Of a stretch of 64,000 nucleotides of DNA, positions 1 to 9,269 are shown one piece after another. Origin of the DNA: Bacteroidota bacterium (GTDB taxonomy: Bacteria > Bacteroidota > Bacteroidia > Bacteroidales > Porphyromonadaceae). A program made the translations under genes and the position numbers. Under the pieces are notes generated by a model. It was given only the letters and a program-made list of their open reading frames with translations, made no database searches and was not told where the DNA came from. The first letter of the stretch is position 1, and each line of letters begins with the position of its first letter. The stretch lies in the NCBI GenBank assembly GCA_023396255.1, contig JAEWWU010000013.1, positions 186,001-250,000 on the forward strand. The letters are read 5' to 3'.

Positions 1-1104
1 GTGGTGGCCATACACCGAGGAGCTAAGCGCAAAATAGAAAGCATCGAAGTTCGTACCGATGGGGCGGGAGAGTGTGTTTCCTTCGATCTCTCTAAGGCTT
101 CTACCCGTCAAGGACTGAAGGAACTTCTTCTCAGCTCCGGTATGTGGGGCTTTATTAAGCAACGCCCATACGATATTGTTGCCAATCCGGATGTTACTCC
201 CAGAGATATATTTGTTACAGCCTGTTTTACAGCCCCATTGGCTCCGTCTTGGAATTACCTATTGTCCGGCAATGAGGAAGATTTTCGTGCCGGTATGGAG
301 GCCTTGACCTTGCTGACCGACGGAAAGGTATTTCTCGGTGTGGCTTCTGATTGTACTTCTGTGAGTCTCAAAGGCGTTGAAGTCGTTGAGGTGGTGGGAC
401 CACACCCTGCCGGAAATGTGGGGGTACTCATCAACCATTTGGCTCCGGTCAATAAAGGGGAAACCGTTTGGACTCTCAAAGCTACCGATGTAATTGTTTT
501 GGGCCGTTTGCTCCGGACAGGTAAAGCTGACTTCTCTCGCCGTGTAGCCATAACAGGTAGCGAGGCTTCAGCAACGGGGTATGTGCGCCTTATCCCGGGG
601 GCTGTTTTGAATGCAGAGGTAATGGCTCGCCCCAACTCTCGCGTGCGTGTTGTGGCGGGGGATCCTCTCACAGGAGTTGCACTTAGTACGCAGCGTCCGT
701 TTGTTCCTTACAATACGGATCAGATAACATTGTTGCCAGAGGGGGATCAGATCAATGAATTGTTCGGATGGATCAGACCTCGCCTCAATCAGCACAGTAT
801 GAGCCGTTCTTACTTCGCTTGGTTGATGCCTAAAAAAGAGTTTGCTCCGGATACCCGTATCAAGGGGGGGGAGCGTGCTATGATTATGAGCCACGAGTTG
901 AGTAGGGTTTTCCCTATGGATATATACGCGGAACAGTTGCTCAAGGCGATTATAGCTTTCGATATAGACCGTATGGAGCAATTGGGAATTTATGAGGTAG
1001 CTCCCGAGGACTTTGCTATGTGCGAGTATGTAGATACTTCCAAGATGCAGTTGCAGCATATTGTGCGTATGGGGCTGAACCTATTGTACAAAGAGATGAA
1101 CTAA
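1..1104 (+). CDS. nqrA: NqrA, Na+-translocating NADH:quinone reductase subunit A (5' end cut off)
   Basis: Cytoplasmic subunit A of the Na+-pumping NADH:ubiquinone oxidoreductase, which couples NADH oxidation to sodium export. The frame is open from the first base of the window to the stop at 1102-1104, giving 367 residues. The family is about 450 residues long, so roughly 80 N-terminal residues lie outside the window and the GTG at position 1 is an internal codon. Identification rests on overall sequence recognition (for example GPHPAGNVGVLINHLAPVNK near residue 133) and on the perfect nqrB-F series that follows 42 bases later. Any promoter lies upstream of the window. Confidence 0.95.
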   Translation: MVAIHRGAKRKIESIEVRTDGAGECVSFDLSKASTRQGLKELLLSSGMWGFIKQRPYDIVANPDVTPRDIFVTACFTAPLAPSWNYLLSGNEEDFRAGMEALTLLTDGKVFLGVASDCTSVSLKGVEVVEVVGPHPAGNVGVLINHLAPVNKGETVWTLKATDVIVLGRLLRTGKADFSRRVAITGSEASATGYVRLIPGAVLNAEVMARPNSRVRVVAGDPLTGVALSTQRPFVPYNTDQITLLPEGDQINELFGWIRPRLNQHSMSRSYFAWLMPKKEFAPDTRIKGGERAMIMSHELSRVFPMDIYAEQLLKAIIAFDIDRMEQLGIYEVAPEDFAMCEYVDTSKMQLQHIVRMGLNLLYKEMN

Positions 1105-1146
1105 CCGATCACGCAACCTTACACTTCAAAACATACAGTAGCAGAT

Positions 1147-2376
1147 ATGTCACTTAAGCAAACACTCGATAAAATGCGTCCGATGTTCAGCAAGGGGGGG
1201 AAGTTGAGTGCTTTCGAATCCGTCTACGATGGGCTCGAGACGTTTCTCTTTGTTCCCAACCGTACATCGCGCACAGGCGTGCATATTCACGATGCAATAG
1301 ATTCCAAGCATACGATGACTATGGTCATTTTGGCTCTTATGCCCGCATTGCTTTTTGGTATGTACAACGTTGGTTTTCAGCATTACAAGGCTATAGGAAC
1401 TCTGACCGATACGGGTTTTTGGTCGATTTTTATTTTCGGATTTTTGGCAGTTCTTCCCAAACTCATCGTATCATACGTAGTGGGGTTGGGCATTGAATTC
1501 ACAGTAGCTCAGTTCAAGAAAGAAGAGATTCAAGAAGGCTTTTTGGTAACAGGGATTCTTATCCCTATGATTGTGCCGGTAGATACACCCTTATGGATGA
1601 TTGCCGTGGCTACGGCTCTTGCCGTAATTTTTGCCAAGGAGGTTTTTGGAGGTACCGGTTACAATATCGTGAACGTGGCACTTATTGCGCGGGCGATCCT
1701 CTTCTTTGCCTATCCGGCTGCGATGAGCGGTGACTCGGTTTTTGTTCGTACGCAAGATACGTTCGGTTTAGGGCGTGGCTCTGTGGTAGACACTTTTACT
1801 GGAGCAACTCCGTTGGGGCAGATTGCCACAGCTAAAGGCAATTTCCCCGAAGTTATTAGCGATGTGGTGGGCAATCCCTCTTCATTGACTGATGCTTTCT
1901 TGGGCTTTATCCCCGGTTCCATAGGAGAAACATCTACTTTGGCGATTCTCATCGGGGCTGTAATGCTCATTTTTATGGGAATTGCCAGTTACAAGATAAT
2001 TCTTTCGGGAGTGGTCGGTTGTGTCTCTATGGCACTGCTTTTTAATCTCTTCGGAGCTACCCCGGCAATGCAAATGACGCCTGAATACCATCTCCTCTAC
2101 GGAGGATTTGCTTTTGGGCTGGTGTTTATGGCGACGGATCCGGTAACAGCTGCGCGTACCGAGACGGGTAAGTGGATCTATGGTTTCCTCATTGGGGTAA
2201 TGTGTGTCTTTATTCGCGTACTCAATCCCGGTTATCCCGAAGGAATGATGCTGGCGATCCTCTTTATGAACGTTTTTGCTCCGCTAATCGATCACTGTGT
2301 AGTAAGTGCCAACATAAGCAAACGTGCCAAGCGATTGGCCTTGGCTAACAATGAACGGCAAACCTCTAAAAACTAA
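1147..2376 (+). CDS. nqrB: NqrB, Na+-translocating NADH:quinone reductase subunit B
   Basis: Membrane subunit of Na+-NQR, 409 residues, with about ten hydrophobic segments. It carries a covalently bound FMN and is thought to contribute to the sodium path. The FMN attachment motif is visible as TGAT (usually SGAT) with the acceptor Thr at residue 221 (DTFTGATPLGQ). The N-terminal part (residues 1-55) is soluble, as usual for the family, and membrane segments begin near residue 56. It lies 42 bases after nqrA and 6 bases before nqrC, so it is clearly in the same operon. The ATG at 1147 fits the family N-terminus. Confidence 0.97.
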   Translation: MSLKQTLDKMRPMFSKGGKLSAFESVYDGLETFLFVPNRTSRTGVHIHDAIDSKHTMTMVILALMPALLFGMYNVGFQHYKAIGTLTDTGFWSIFIFGFLAVLPKLIVSYVVGLGIEFTVAQFKKEEIQEGFLVTGILIPMIVPVDTPLWMIAVATALAVIFAKEVFGGTGYNIVNVALIARAILFFAYPAAMSGDSVFVRTQDTFGLGRGSVVDTFTGATPLGQIATAKGNFPEVISDVVGNPSSLTDAFLGFIPGSIGETSTLAILIGAVMLIFMGIASYKIILSGVVGCVSMALLFNLFGATPAMQMTPEYHLLYGGFAFGLVFMATDPVTAARTETGKWIYGFLIGVMCVFIRVLNPGYPEGMMLAILFMNVFAPLIDHCVVSANISKRAKRLALANNERQTSKN

Positions 2377-2382
2377 CCGGCA

Positions 2383-3129
2383 ATGAATAGAGAGAGTAAT
2401 TTTTACACAATTGTATATGCCTCTGTGATGGTTGTTATTGTTGCCATTGCTTTGGCTTTTACTTCGCAGGCACTCAAAGCTCCGCAGAAAGAAAACGAGC
2501 GTATCGATAAGATGCAGCAAATCTTGCGTAGCGTACACGTTGCCCCCGATAAATCCGAAGTGGTGAAAGTGTACAACAACACCATTAAGAAAGAGTTGTT
2601 AATTGCTGCCGATGGCTCGGTTGTGGCAACCTTTGAGGGCAAAGACATTGCTTCGAACGAAGCCTTTTCTATGAATACCGCAAATGCCTTTTTTGAGGTA
2701 AGCCAAGGTAACGCCCAACAGGCTTTGCCTTTGTATATAGCAGAGGTGGATGGAGCCACCAAATATATTTTCCCGATGAATGGAGCCGGTTTGTGGGGAC
2801 CCATCTGGGGCTTTATGGCTTTGGATGCCGATTGCAATACCGTGTTTGGAGCCGACTTCTCGCATAAGGGTGAAACTCCCGGTTTGGGAGCCGAGATCAC
2901 AACAGCTCGTTTTTCTGAGAGATTTGTGGGAAAACACTTCTTTAGAAATGGAGACTTTAAGAGTGTTGCCGTGGTTAAGAGTGGGCAGCATCCTGCCGAG
3001 CAGGATTACGTCGATGGCATTTCGGGTGGTACGCTTACGAGCAACGGAGTGCACGATATGTTGCATCAGTCGCTCTCTTTCTATGTGCCCTACATCAAAC
3101 AACTCTTGACGGAAGAGTCTAAACAATAA
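2383..3129 (+). CDS. nqrC: NqrC, Na+-translocating NADH:quinone reductase subunit C
   Basis: Membrane-anchored FMN subunit of Na+-NQR, 248 residues. A single N-terminal membrane helix (residues 9-28) is followed by a soluble FMN-binding domain. The covalent FMN threonine is T217 in the sequence DGISGGTLTSNGV; the motif here is SGGT rather than the commoner SGAT, with the acceptor Thr and following LTS kept. The glycine-rich stretch GAGLWGPIWG (134-143) is typical of this flavoprotein fold. Spacing is 6 bases after nqrB and 13 before nqrD. Confidence 0.97.
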   Translation: MNRESNFYTIVYASVMVVIVAIALAFTSQALKAPQKENERIDKMQQILRSVHVAPDKSEVVKVYNNTIKKELLIAADGSVVATFEGKDIASNEAFSMNTANAFFEVSQGNAQQALPLYIAEVDGATKYIFPMNGAGLWGPIWGFMALDADCNTVFGADFSHKGETPGLGAEITTARFSERFVGKHFFRNGDFKSVAVVKSGQHPAEQDYVDGISGGTLTSNGVHDMLHQSLSFYVPYIKQLLTEESKQ

Positions 3130-3142
3130 ATACTAAGAACCT

Positions 3143-3763
3143 ATGAATAAGAAGAATAAGCAACTATTTCTCGGCCCTCTCAATAGAGAAAACCCGGTGT
3201 TGATTCAGGTGCTGGGTATTTGTTCAGCTCTTGCCGTTACGGCTCAGCTCAAACCCGCCATTGTGATGGCTTTTTCTGTTACCGTGGTGGTTGCATTGGC
3301 CAATGTGATTATTTCATTGCTGCGCAACACAATTCCCAACCGAATACGCATTATTGTACAACTGGTGGTAGTGGCTGCGTTGGTTACCATTGTCAATGAG
3401 TTGCTCAAAGCCTATCTGTACGATGTAAGTAAAGAGTTGTCGGTCTTTGTGGGTCTGATTATTACCAACTGTATCCTAATGGGGCGCTTGGAGGCTTTTG
3501 CTTTGGGGCATAATCCCAAGGAATCTTTTATAGACGGGGTTGCCAACGGTTTTGGGTATGGTATTGTGTTGGTGATTATTGGTTTTGTGCGCGAATTGCT
3601 GGGATCTGGTTCTCTTTTGGGATTTCGAGTAATTCCCCAAGCAGCTTATGAAGCCGGCTACGCCAACAATGGACTTATGATTATGCCGCCTATGGCATTG
3701 ATTGTTATGGCTTGTATTGTGTGGGTACAGCGTGCCAGAATTAAAGATTTGCAAGAAAAGTAA
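3143..3763 (+). CDS. nqrD: NqrD, Na+-translocating NADH:quinone reductase subunit D
   Basis: Integral membrane subunit of Na+-NQR, 206 residues, with about six transmembrane helices. NqrD and NqrE are paralogous inverted-topology subunits that share an iron centre inside the membrane. The two expected cysteine ligands are visible as C27 (GICSALAVT) and C110 (ITNCILMGR). It sits 13 bases after nqrC and 27 before nqrE in the same operon. The start ATG at 3143 gives the usual MNKKNK-type basic N-terminus. Confidence 0.97.
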   Translation: MNKKNKQLFLGPLNRENPVLIQVLGICSALAVTAQLKPAIVMAFSVTVVVALANVIISLLRNTIPNRIRIIVQLVVVAALVTIVNELLKAYLYDVSKELSVFVGLIITNCILMGRLEAFALGHNPKESFIDGVANGFGYGIVLVIIGFVRELLGSGSLLGFRVIPQAAYEAGYANNGLMIMPPMALIVMACIVWVQRARIKDLQEK

Positions 3764-3790
3764 GTAACACATATAATGGAGTAAAAGACT

Positions 3791-4408
3791 ATGCAAGAGT
3801 ATTTAAGTCTGTTTTTTAAGTCGATCTTTGTGGATAATATGATCTTTGCATATTATCTGGGTATGTGTTCTTTCTTGGCGGTATCTAAGAATGTAAAAAC
3901 ATCCTTGGGCTTGGGGGTTGCCGTTACCTTTATTTTAACCTGCACCCTGCCGATCAATTATATGCTGGAGAACTACATTTTCAAAGAGGGAGCCTTGGTA
4001 TGGCTCAATCCTTCCTATACCAATGTGGATCTCAGTTTTCTTTCTCTGATTGTTTTCATTGCCATCATAGCATCGTTTACCCAATTGGTAGAGATGATTG
4101 TGGAGCGTTACAGCCCGGCTTTATACGCTTCGCTGGGAATTTTCTTGCCCCTCATTGCCGTGAACTGCGCTATCTTGGGAGGTTCTCTTTTTATGCAACA
4201 GAGAGCTTTCCCCAACGTAGGCTTTGCAACGGTTTACGGGTTGGGTTCGGGAATTGGTTGGCTGCTTGCTATTGTGGGATTGGCTGCCATTCGTGAGAAA
4301 TTGGCTTATTCGGATATTCCTAAACCGCTTCGCGGACTGGGAATAGTACTTATCATCACCGGGCTTATGGGGATTGCCTTTTTGAGCTTTAGTGGGGTGA
4401 AGATTTAA
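3791..4408 (+). CDS. nqrE: NqrE, Na+-translocating NADH:quinone reductase subunit E
   Basis: Integral membrane subunit of Na+-NQR, 205 residues, and partner of NqrD in binding the intramembrane iron centre. The two family cysteines are at C26 (GMCSFLA) and C126 (VNCAILGG). About six transmembrane helices are evident from the hydrophobic pattern. It lies 27 bases downstream of nqrD and 36 upstream of nqrF. Confidence 0.97.
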   Translation: MQEYLSLFFKSIFVDNMIFAYYLGMCSFLAVSKNVKTSLGLGVAVTFILTCTLPINYMLENYIFKEGALVWLNPSYTNVDLSFLSLIVFIAIIASFTQLVEMIVERYSPALYASLGIFLPLIAVNCAILGGSLFMQQRAFPNVGFATVYGLGSGIGWLLAIVGLAAIREKLAYSDIPKPLRGLGIVLIITGLMGIAFLSFSGVKI

Positions 4409-4444
4409 TGAAATGGTAACAGAGGCTTAATAGATACGGATATT

Positions 4445-5692
4445 ATGCAAATTTCAGGAATCATACTGACCAGCGTTGTGGTTTTCCTCCTTGTGGTGCT
4501 CATTCTGGTCGTTGTATTGCTCTTGGCCAAGAGTAAGTTAGTGCCTTCCGGCAATGTAACTATCGAACTCAATGGAGAGAAGAAGATGGAGGTCCCATTG
4601 GGCGGAACGCTGCTCAATACCTTGCAGAACGAAGGTATTTTTCTCTCTTCGGCTTGCGGAGGCGGTGGTAGCTGTGGTCAATGTCGTTGCAGAGTCGTGG
4701 AGGGCGGAGGAGAAATACTCCCTACTGAAAAGGGATTTTTCTCTCGTAAGGAGCAACAGGCACATTGGCGTTTGGGATGTCAAACCAAGGTGAAAGAAGA
4801 TCTCAAGGTAATTGTTCCGGAAAGTGTCTTTGGGGTCAAAGAGTGGGAGTGCGAAGTGGTATCGAATCGCAACGTGGCCACGTTCATAAAGGAATTTGTG
4901 GTTAAGTTGCCCGAGGGCGAAGCTATGAACTTCAAGAGTGGGAGCTATGCTCAGATCAAAATTCCTCGCTATGAGGTGAAGTATTCCGATTTCTCGGTTG
5001 AGGACACTTTTAGAGGAGACTGGGACCACTTTGATATGTGGTCGCTCTCTTGCAAGAATACGGAAGAAACCATCCGAGCTTATTCTATGGCCAATTACCC
5101 GGCAGAAGGGAATATCATTACGCTCAATGTGCGTATTGCAACTCCACCGATGGATAGAGTAACCCATAAGTGGCAAAATGTTTCGCCCGGTATTGCATCA
5201 TCTTATATTTTCTCTCTCAAACCGGGAGATAAAGTAACGATGAGTGGGCCTTACGGAGATTTTCATATTCACGAGGAGTCTCAATCCGAGATGCTTTACA
5301 TTGGAGGAGGAGCAGGGATGGCTCCATTGAGGGCGCAGCTATTGCACCTGTTCCGCACCGAGAAGACCAATCGTAAAGTGACTTTCTGGTATGGAGCACG
5401 CTCCAAGACGGAGATTTTCTATGAAGAAGATTTTCGTGAAATAGAGCGGGAGTTCCCCAACTTTAAGTTTGTGATCGCTCTTTCCGATCCTCGCCCCGAA
5501 GACAATTGGACCGGTCCCGTGGGTTTTATCCATCAGGTTATCCACGATGAGTATCTAAAGGACCACGATGCTCCTGAGGATATAGAGTACTATATGTGTG
5601 GTCCGGGTCCGATGTCCGCTGCAGTGAACAAGATGTTGGATGATTTGGGCGTTCCTCGCGAGCAAATCAACTTCGATGACTTTGGTGCTTAA
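4445..5692 (+). CDS. nqrF: NqrF, Na+-translocating NADH:quinone reductase subunit F
   Basis: NADH-oxidising subunit of Na+-NQR, 415 residues. Domains in order: N-terminal membrane anchor (residues 5-28); [2Fe-2S] ferredoxin domain with cysteines C71, C77, C80 and C112 (SACGGGGSCGQC); FAD-binding domain with the RAYS motif at 211-214; and NADH-binding domain beginning near GGGAGMAP (288-294). Length is close to the family norm. It is the last gene of nqrABCDEF; a hairpin terminator follows at 5765-5806. Confidence 0.97.
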   Translation: MQISGIILTSVVVFLLVVLILVVVLLLAKSKLVPSGNVTIELNGEKKMEVPLGGTLLNTLQNEGIFLSSACGGGGSCGQCRCRVVEGGGEILPTEKGFFSRKEQQAHWRLGCQTKVKEDLKVIVPESVFGVKEWECEVVSNRNVATFIKEFVVKLPEGEAMNFKSGSYAQIKIPRYEVKYSDFSVEDTFRGDWDHFDMWSLSCKNTEETIRAYSMANYPAEGNIITLNVRIATPPMDRVTHKWQNVSPGIASSYIFSLKPGDKVTMSGPYGDFHIHEESQSEMLYIGGGAGMAPLRAQLLHLFRTEKTNRKVTFWYGARSKTEIFYEEDFREIEREFPNFKFVIALSDPRPEDNWTGPVGFIHQVIHDEYLKDHDAPEDIEYYMCGPGPMSAAVNKMLDDLGVPREQINFDDFGA

Positions 5693-5764
5693 TGGGGCAC
5701 TGGAGGTGGTGTATTCACTGCAACGAGAAAGTATATATAGATTGATTGTAAATTTTCTACTTGC

Positions 5765-5806
5765 GGGGGAATGTCGTCTTCAGAGGGCAATCCCCCTGTA
5801 TTTTTT
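5765..5806 (+). terminator. Rho-independent-type terminator of the nqr operon
   Basis: GGGGGA at 5765-5770 pairs with TCCCCC at 5791-5796, with further inner TG/CA pairing, and a run of T (5801-5806) follows. It lies 72 bases after the nqrF stop. The remaining bases up to mfd (5807-5906) show no recognisable element. Confidence 0.75.
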
Positions 5807-5906
5807 CTGTTTGAAAGCCATTTGGCCGTAATCCCTTTTTAATGGAGCCTTCCCGAAGAGGCTTTGAGGTTGTTGGCCTGTGGGTTCCTAATTGTTTTTT
5901 GCGCGT

Positions 5907-8900
5907 ATGAAAGCCAAATCCGCCACTTTTTCTATACAAGCCCTTGTGGAGCGTTATGCCACTCATCCGTTATTGCCTCGTTTGCGGGAGCAGATCTCTA
6001 CGATGGAGGTGTTGGGGCTAACGGGCTCGGCTCCGGCTTGTGTAGTGGCTGCGTTGTCAGCAACTATGCCTATTTTGGTGATAGCTCAAGAGGAGCAGGA
6101 GGCGGGATATTGGTATAGCGATCTTACTCGCTTGTTGCCCGATACGGCAATTAGCTTTTTTCCTTCGGGGTATAGTCGGCATATCAAGTATGGAAAGCCG
6201 GATGCGGCTTTTGGAGTGATGCGCTCTGAAACTTTAACAGCTTTGGCATCGGGGCATAAGCCGTTAATTGTTACCTATCCGGAAGCATTGGCAGAGGCTG
6301 TCCCTCTGAAGAGTAGTGTGGCGAAGCTACTTATTTCTCTCCGTAAGGGGTACAACTGTAGGCGAGATCAGTTGCGGGAGCGACTTTTAGAGTGGGGCTT
6401 TGTGCAAACAGATTATGTCTATGAACCTGGGCAGATTGCCTTTAGAGGCTCTATTGTTGATGTCTTTTCGTTTCACAATGATACTCCGGTCAGAGTCGAT
6501 TTTATGGACGATGAGGTGGAGAGTTTGCGATTCTTTGATGTGGAGAGCCAACTTTCCGTGCAAGAGGTCGATGAGGTGCAGATTGTGCCGGCTTTTTCTG
6601 AACAATCGACTCCGCAGAAGACCTCCTTTTTGACCGATTTGCCTCAAGAATACCGCATTTGGCTCCGGGATGCCGATCAAACTTTGTCACGGGTTCGGGA
6701 GGTTCTTTCTTCTCGTCCGGTTGTTGAGGATGAGGATGTATCGGGCAAGAGTTTATCCGCCTATCGTCGGCTTTTGGTTGATTCGCAGGTGACCGAAAAA
6801 GAGTTGAAACAAAGGGTGTGTGTGCTACTGCGTCATAGTGGTGATTTTGAGGTCTTCGATTCGTTGCAATTCGAGACCTCTGCGCAGCCGCTTTTGCACA
6901 AGAACTTCGACCTTTTGGTGCAAACAATGGCTTCTTATAAGGAGGAGCGGTGTGATTATTTCTTCTTGTCCGACTCTCCGGCACAAGCTGATCGACTGGT
7001 TGATATTTTGGCCGAGCGAGGACGGGGCGATTTGTCTCCACTGCGTATTCCGGCTGTCTTGAGTGGAGGATTTGAAGATAGAAGTTTGCACCTTTCTTTG
7101 CTGACTGATCACCAAATTTTTGATCGTTTTCACAAATACAATCTCAAGAGCGATCGGCTGCGCAATGTAGGTATGGCAATTACGTTGCAAGACCTCAATA
7201 ACTTCCATTTGGGCGATTTCATTGTACATTCCGACCACGGAGTGGGGCAGTTCGATGGGTTGGTTACTATGGAACTTGCCGGTAAACCTCAAGAAGTTGT
7301 CAAGTTGGTTTACCGAGATGGTGACACTATTTTTGTCAACCTACATAGTTTGCACAAGCTTTCCAAGTATCGAGGGCGAGACGAAGTGCCTCCGCAGCTC
7401 AATAAGATTGGCACCGGGGCTTGGTTGCGCCTTAAAGAGCGTACCAAGAAGAAGATCAAAGACATTGCCCGTGATCTGATTGCCCTCTATGCGGCACGGA
7501 AAGAGAAAGAGGGCTTTGCCTTCTCGGCAGACAGTTATTTGCAGCACGAGTTGGAGGCTTCGTTTATGTATGAAGACACGCCCGATCAGTTGGCAGCCAC
7601 GCAGAGCGTAAAGAAAGATATGGAAAGCCGACGCCCTATGGACAGGCTCATTTGTGGGGACGTCGGTTTTGGGAAAACAGAAATTGCCGTGCGGGCGGCT
7701 TTCAAGGCAGTGGCAGATAATAAGCAGGTGGCAGTATTAGTCCCCACCACCATTTTGGCTTATCAGCACTATCAAACTTTCTCTTCTCGTTTAAGAGATT
7801 TTCCTTGTCGTATAGAGTATGTTTCCCGAGCTAAAAGTACCAAACAGATTAAACAAATTATAGAAGAGCTCAAACAGGGAAAAATAGACATCGTTATAGG
7901 GACTCATCGTTTGGTTTCCAAGGATGTACACTTCAAAGATTTGGGCTTACTGATCATAGACGAAGAACAGAAATTTGGTGTTGCCGTAAAAGAGAAACTT
8001 CGTCATTTGCAGGTCAATGTAGACACTCTTACATTGAGTGCCACCCCCATACCGCGCACTTTGCAGTTTTCCTTGATGGGGGCAAGGGATTTGAGCAATA
8101 TCAATACCCCTCCGCGCAATCGTTTGCCCGTATCTACACAGGTGGTGCGCTTTTCAAAAGAGATATTGCGCGAAGCCATTGAGTTTGAGCTTTCTCGTAA
8201 CGGGCAGGTTTATGTGGTGCACAACCGCATCCACGACATAGACGATCTGCGTTACAAGATTGCCGAAGCTGTACCCGAAGCACGGATTGCCGTGGGGCAC
8301 GGGCGTATGGCTCCTGCCGAGATGGAACAATTACTGTTGGACTTCTCCCGACACGAGTATGATGTACTCATCGCCACTTCTATCGTGGAAAATGGAATAG
8401 ACGTCTCCAATGCCAACACCATTATTATAGACAATGCCCACCGTTTTGGGCTGAGCGATCTGCACCAGCTAAGGGGACGGGTGGGGCGGAGCAACCGCAA
8501 GGCTTTTTGTTACCTTATTACCCCTCCCCTTGATGCTCTCCCCGAAGATGCCCGCAGGCGTATCAATGCCATAGAGACTTTCTCTGAATTGGGAAGCGGA
8601 ATGCGCATAGCGATGCAGGACTTGGATATCCGCGGAGCCGGAAACATTTTGGGAGCCGAGCAGAGCGGATTTATTGCCGACTTGGGCTTTGAAACCTATC
8701 GAAAAGTGTTCGATGAGGCGGTTCGAGAGGTTAAGATGGAGGAATATCCCGACCTGTTTACTCAAGAGGAAATAGGAGGTGGCTATGCCGGAACGGAAGA
8801 GGCAACTGTGGAAACCGATTTAGATCTTTCTTTTCCGCCACTGTATGTACCGCAAGATGGAGAGCGCATCAATCTGTATCGTAGAATCGATAACCTCCAG

Positions 8901-9269
8901 AGCTTGCAGCAGCAACAGGAGTTCGCCCGAGAGTTGGGAGATCGCTTTGGGTTGCCTTTACCGCAGAGTGTGAGCGAATTGTTGTTGGTACCCCAATTGC
9001 GCCGTTTGGGTACGGCGTTGGGGGTGATTAAGGTGGTCTTGCGTAAGGGAATAATGACACTGCATCTGCCGACAGATTCCCGGGATCCCTATTACGATTC
9101 CGAACTCTTTTCTCGTTTGCTCGCCTACCTCTCTCGGCATCTTTCTTCGTGTGAACTAAAAGAAAATGCAGCCGGAAAAAGATTGGTGCGGATGTCCGGG
9201 GTCCAGAGTGTGGCGAGAGCCGTGGAGCAGCTGACTGAGGTTGTTGGTTGGAGCGAAACTGGCGAATAA
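5907..9269 (+). CDS. mfd: Mfd, transcription-repair coupling factor
   Basis: ATP-dependent DNA translocase that removes stalled RNA polymerase at lesions and recruits the UvrABC excision machinery. Domains in order: UvrB-like N-terminal region (about 1-300); CarD-like RNA-polymerase interaction domain around residues 430-500 (HLGDFIVHSDHGVGQF); superfamily 2 helicase core with Walker A GDVGFGKTE near 585, DEEQ box near 685 and SATPIPRTL; the second RecA lobe ending with RGRVGRS; and a C-terminal TRCF domain. The ATG at 5907 gives 1120 residues; an in-frame TTG at 5892 would add five residues but has no better upstream signal. Length matches the family. Confidence 0.96.
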   Translation: MKAKSATFSIQALVERYATHPLLPRLREQISTMEVLGLTGSAPACVVAALSATMPILVIAQEEQEAGYWYSDLTRLLPDTAISFFPSGYSRHIKYGKPDAAFGVMRSETLTALASGHKPLIVTYPEALAEAVPLKSSVAKLLISLRKGYNCRRDQLRERLLEWGFVQTDYVYEPGQIAFRGSIVDVFSFHNDTPVRVDFMDDEVESLRFFDVESQLSVQEVDEVQIVPAFSEQSTPQKTSFLTDLPQEYRIWLRDADQTLSRVREVLSSRPVVEDEDVSGKSLSAYRRLLVDSQVTEKELKQRVCVLLRHSGDFEVFDSLQFETSAQPLLHKNFDLLVQTMASYKEERCDYFFLSDSPAQADRLVDILAERGRGDLSPLRIPAVLSGGFEDRSLHLSLLTDHQIFDRFHKYNLKSDRLRNVGMAITLQDLNNFHLGDFIVHSDHGVGQFDGLVTMELAGKPQEVVKLVYRDGDTIFVNLHSLHKLSKYRGRDEVPPQLNKIGTGAWLRLKERTKKKIKDIARDLIALYAARKEKEGFAFSADSYLQHELEASFMYEDTPDQLAATQSVKKDMESRRPMDRLICGDVGFGKTEIAVRAAFKAVADNKQVAVLVPTTILAYQHYQTFSSRLRDFPCRIEYVSRAKSTKQIKQIIEELKQGKIDIVIGTHRLVSKDVHFKDLGLLIIDEEQKFGVAVKEKLRHLQVNVDTLTLSATPIPRTLQFSLMGARDLSNINTPPRNRLPVSTQVVRFSKEILREAIEFELSRNGQVYVVHNRIHDIDDLRYKIAEAVPEARIAVGHGRMAPAEMEQLLLDFSRHEYDVLIATSIVENGIDVSNANTIIIDNAHRFGLSDLHQLRGRVGRSNRKAFCYLITPPLDALPEDARRRINAIETFSELGSGMRIAMQDLDIRGAGNILGAEQSGFIADLGFETYRKVFDEAVREVKMEEYPDLFTQEEIGGGYAGTEEATVETDLDLSFPPLYVPQDGERINLYRRIDNLQSLQQQQEFARELGDRFGLPLPQSVSELLLVPQLRRLGTALGVIKVVLRKGIMTLHLPTDSRDPYYDSELFSRLLAYLSRHLSSCELKENAAGKRLVRMSGVQSVARAVEQLTEVVGWSETGE

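Noticed and set aside
5892..5906. TTG start for mfd
   Set aside because: An ATG five codons on gives the family N-terminus, and no upstream signal favours the TTG.
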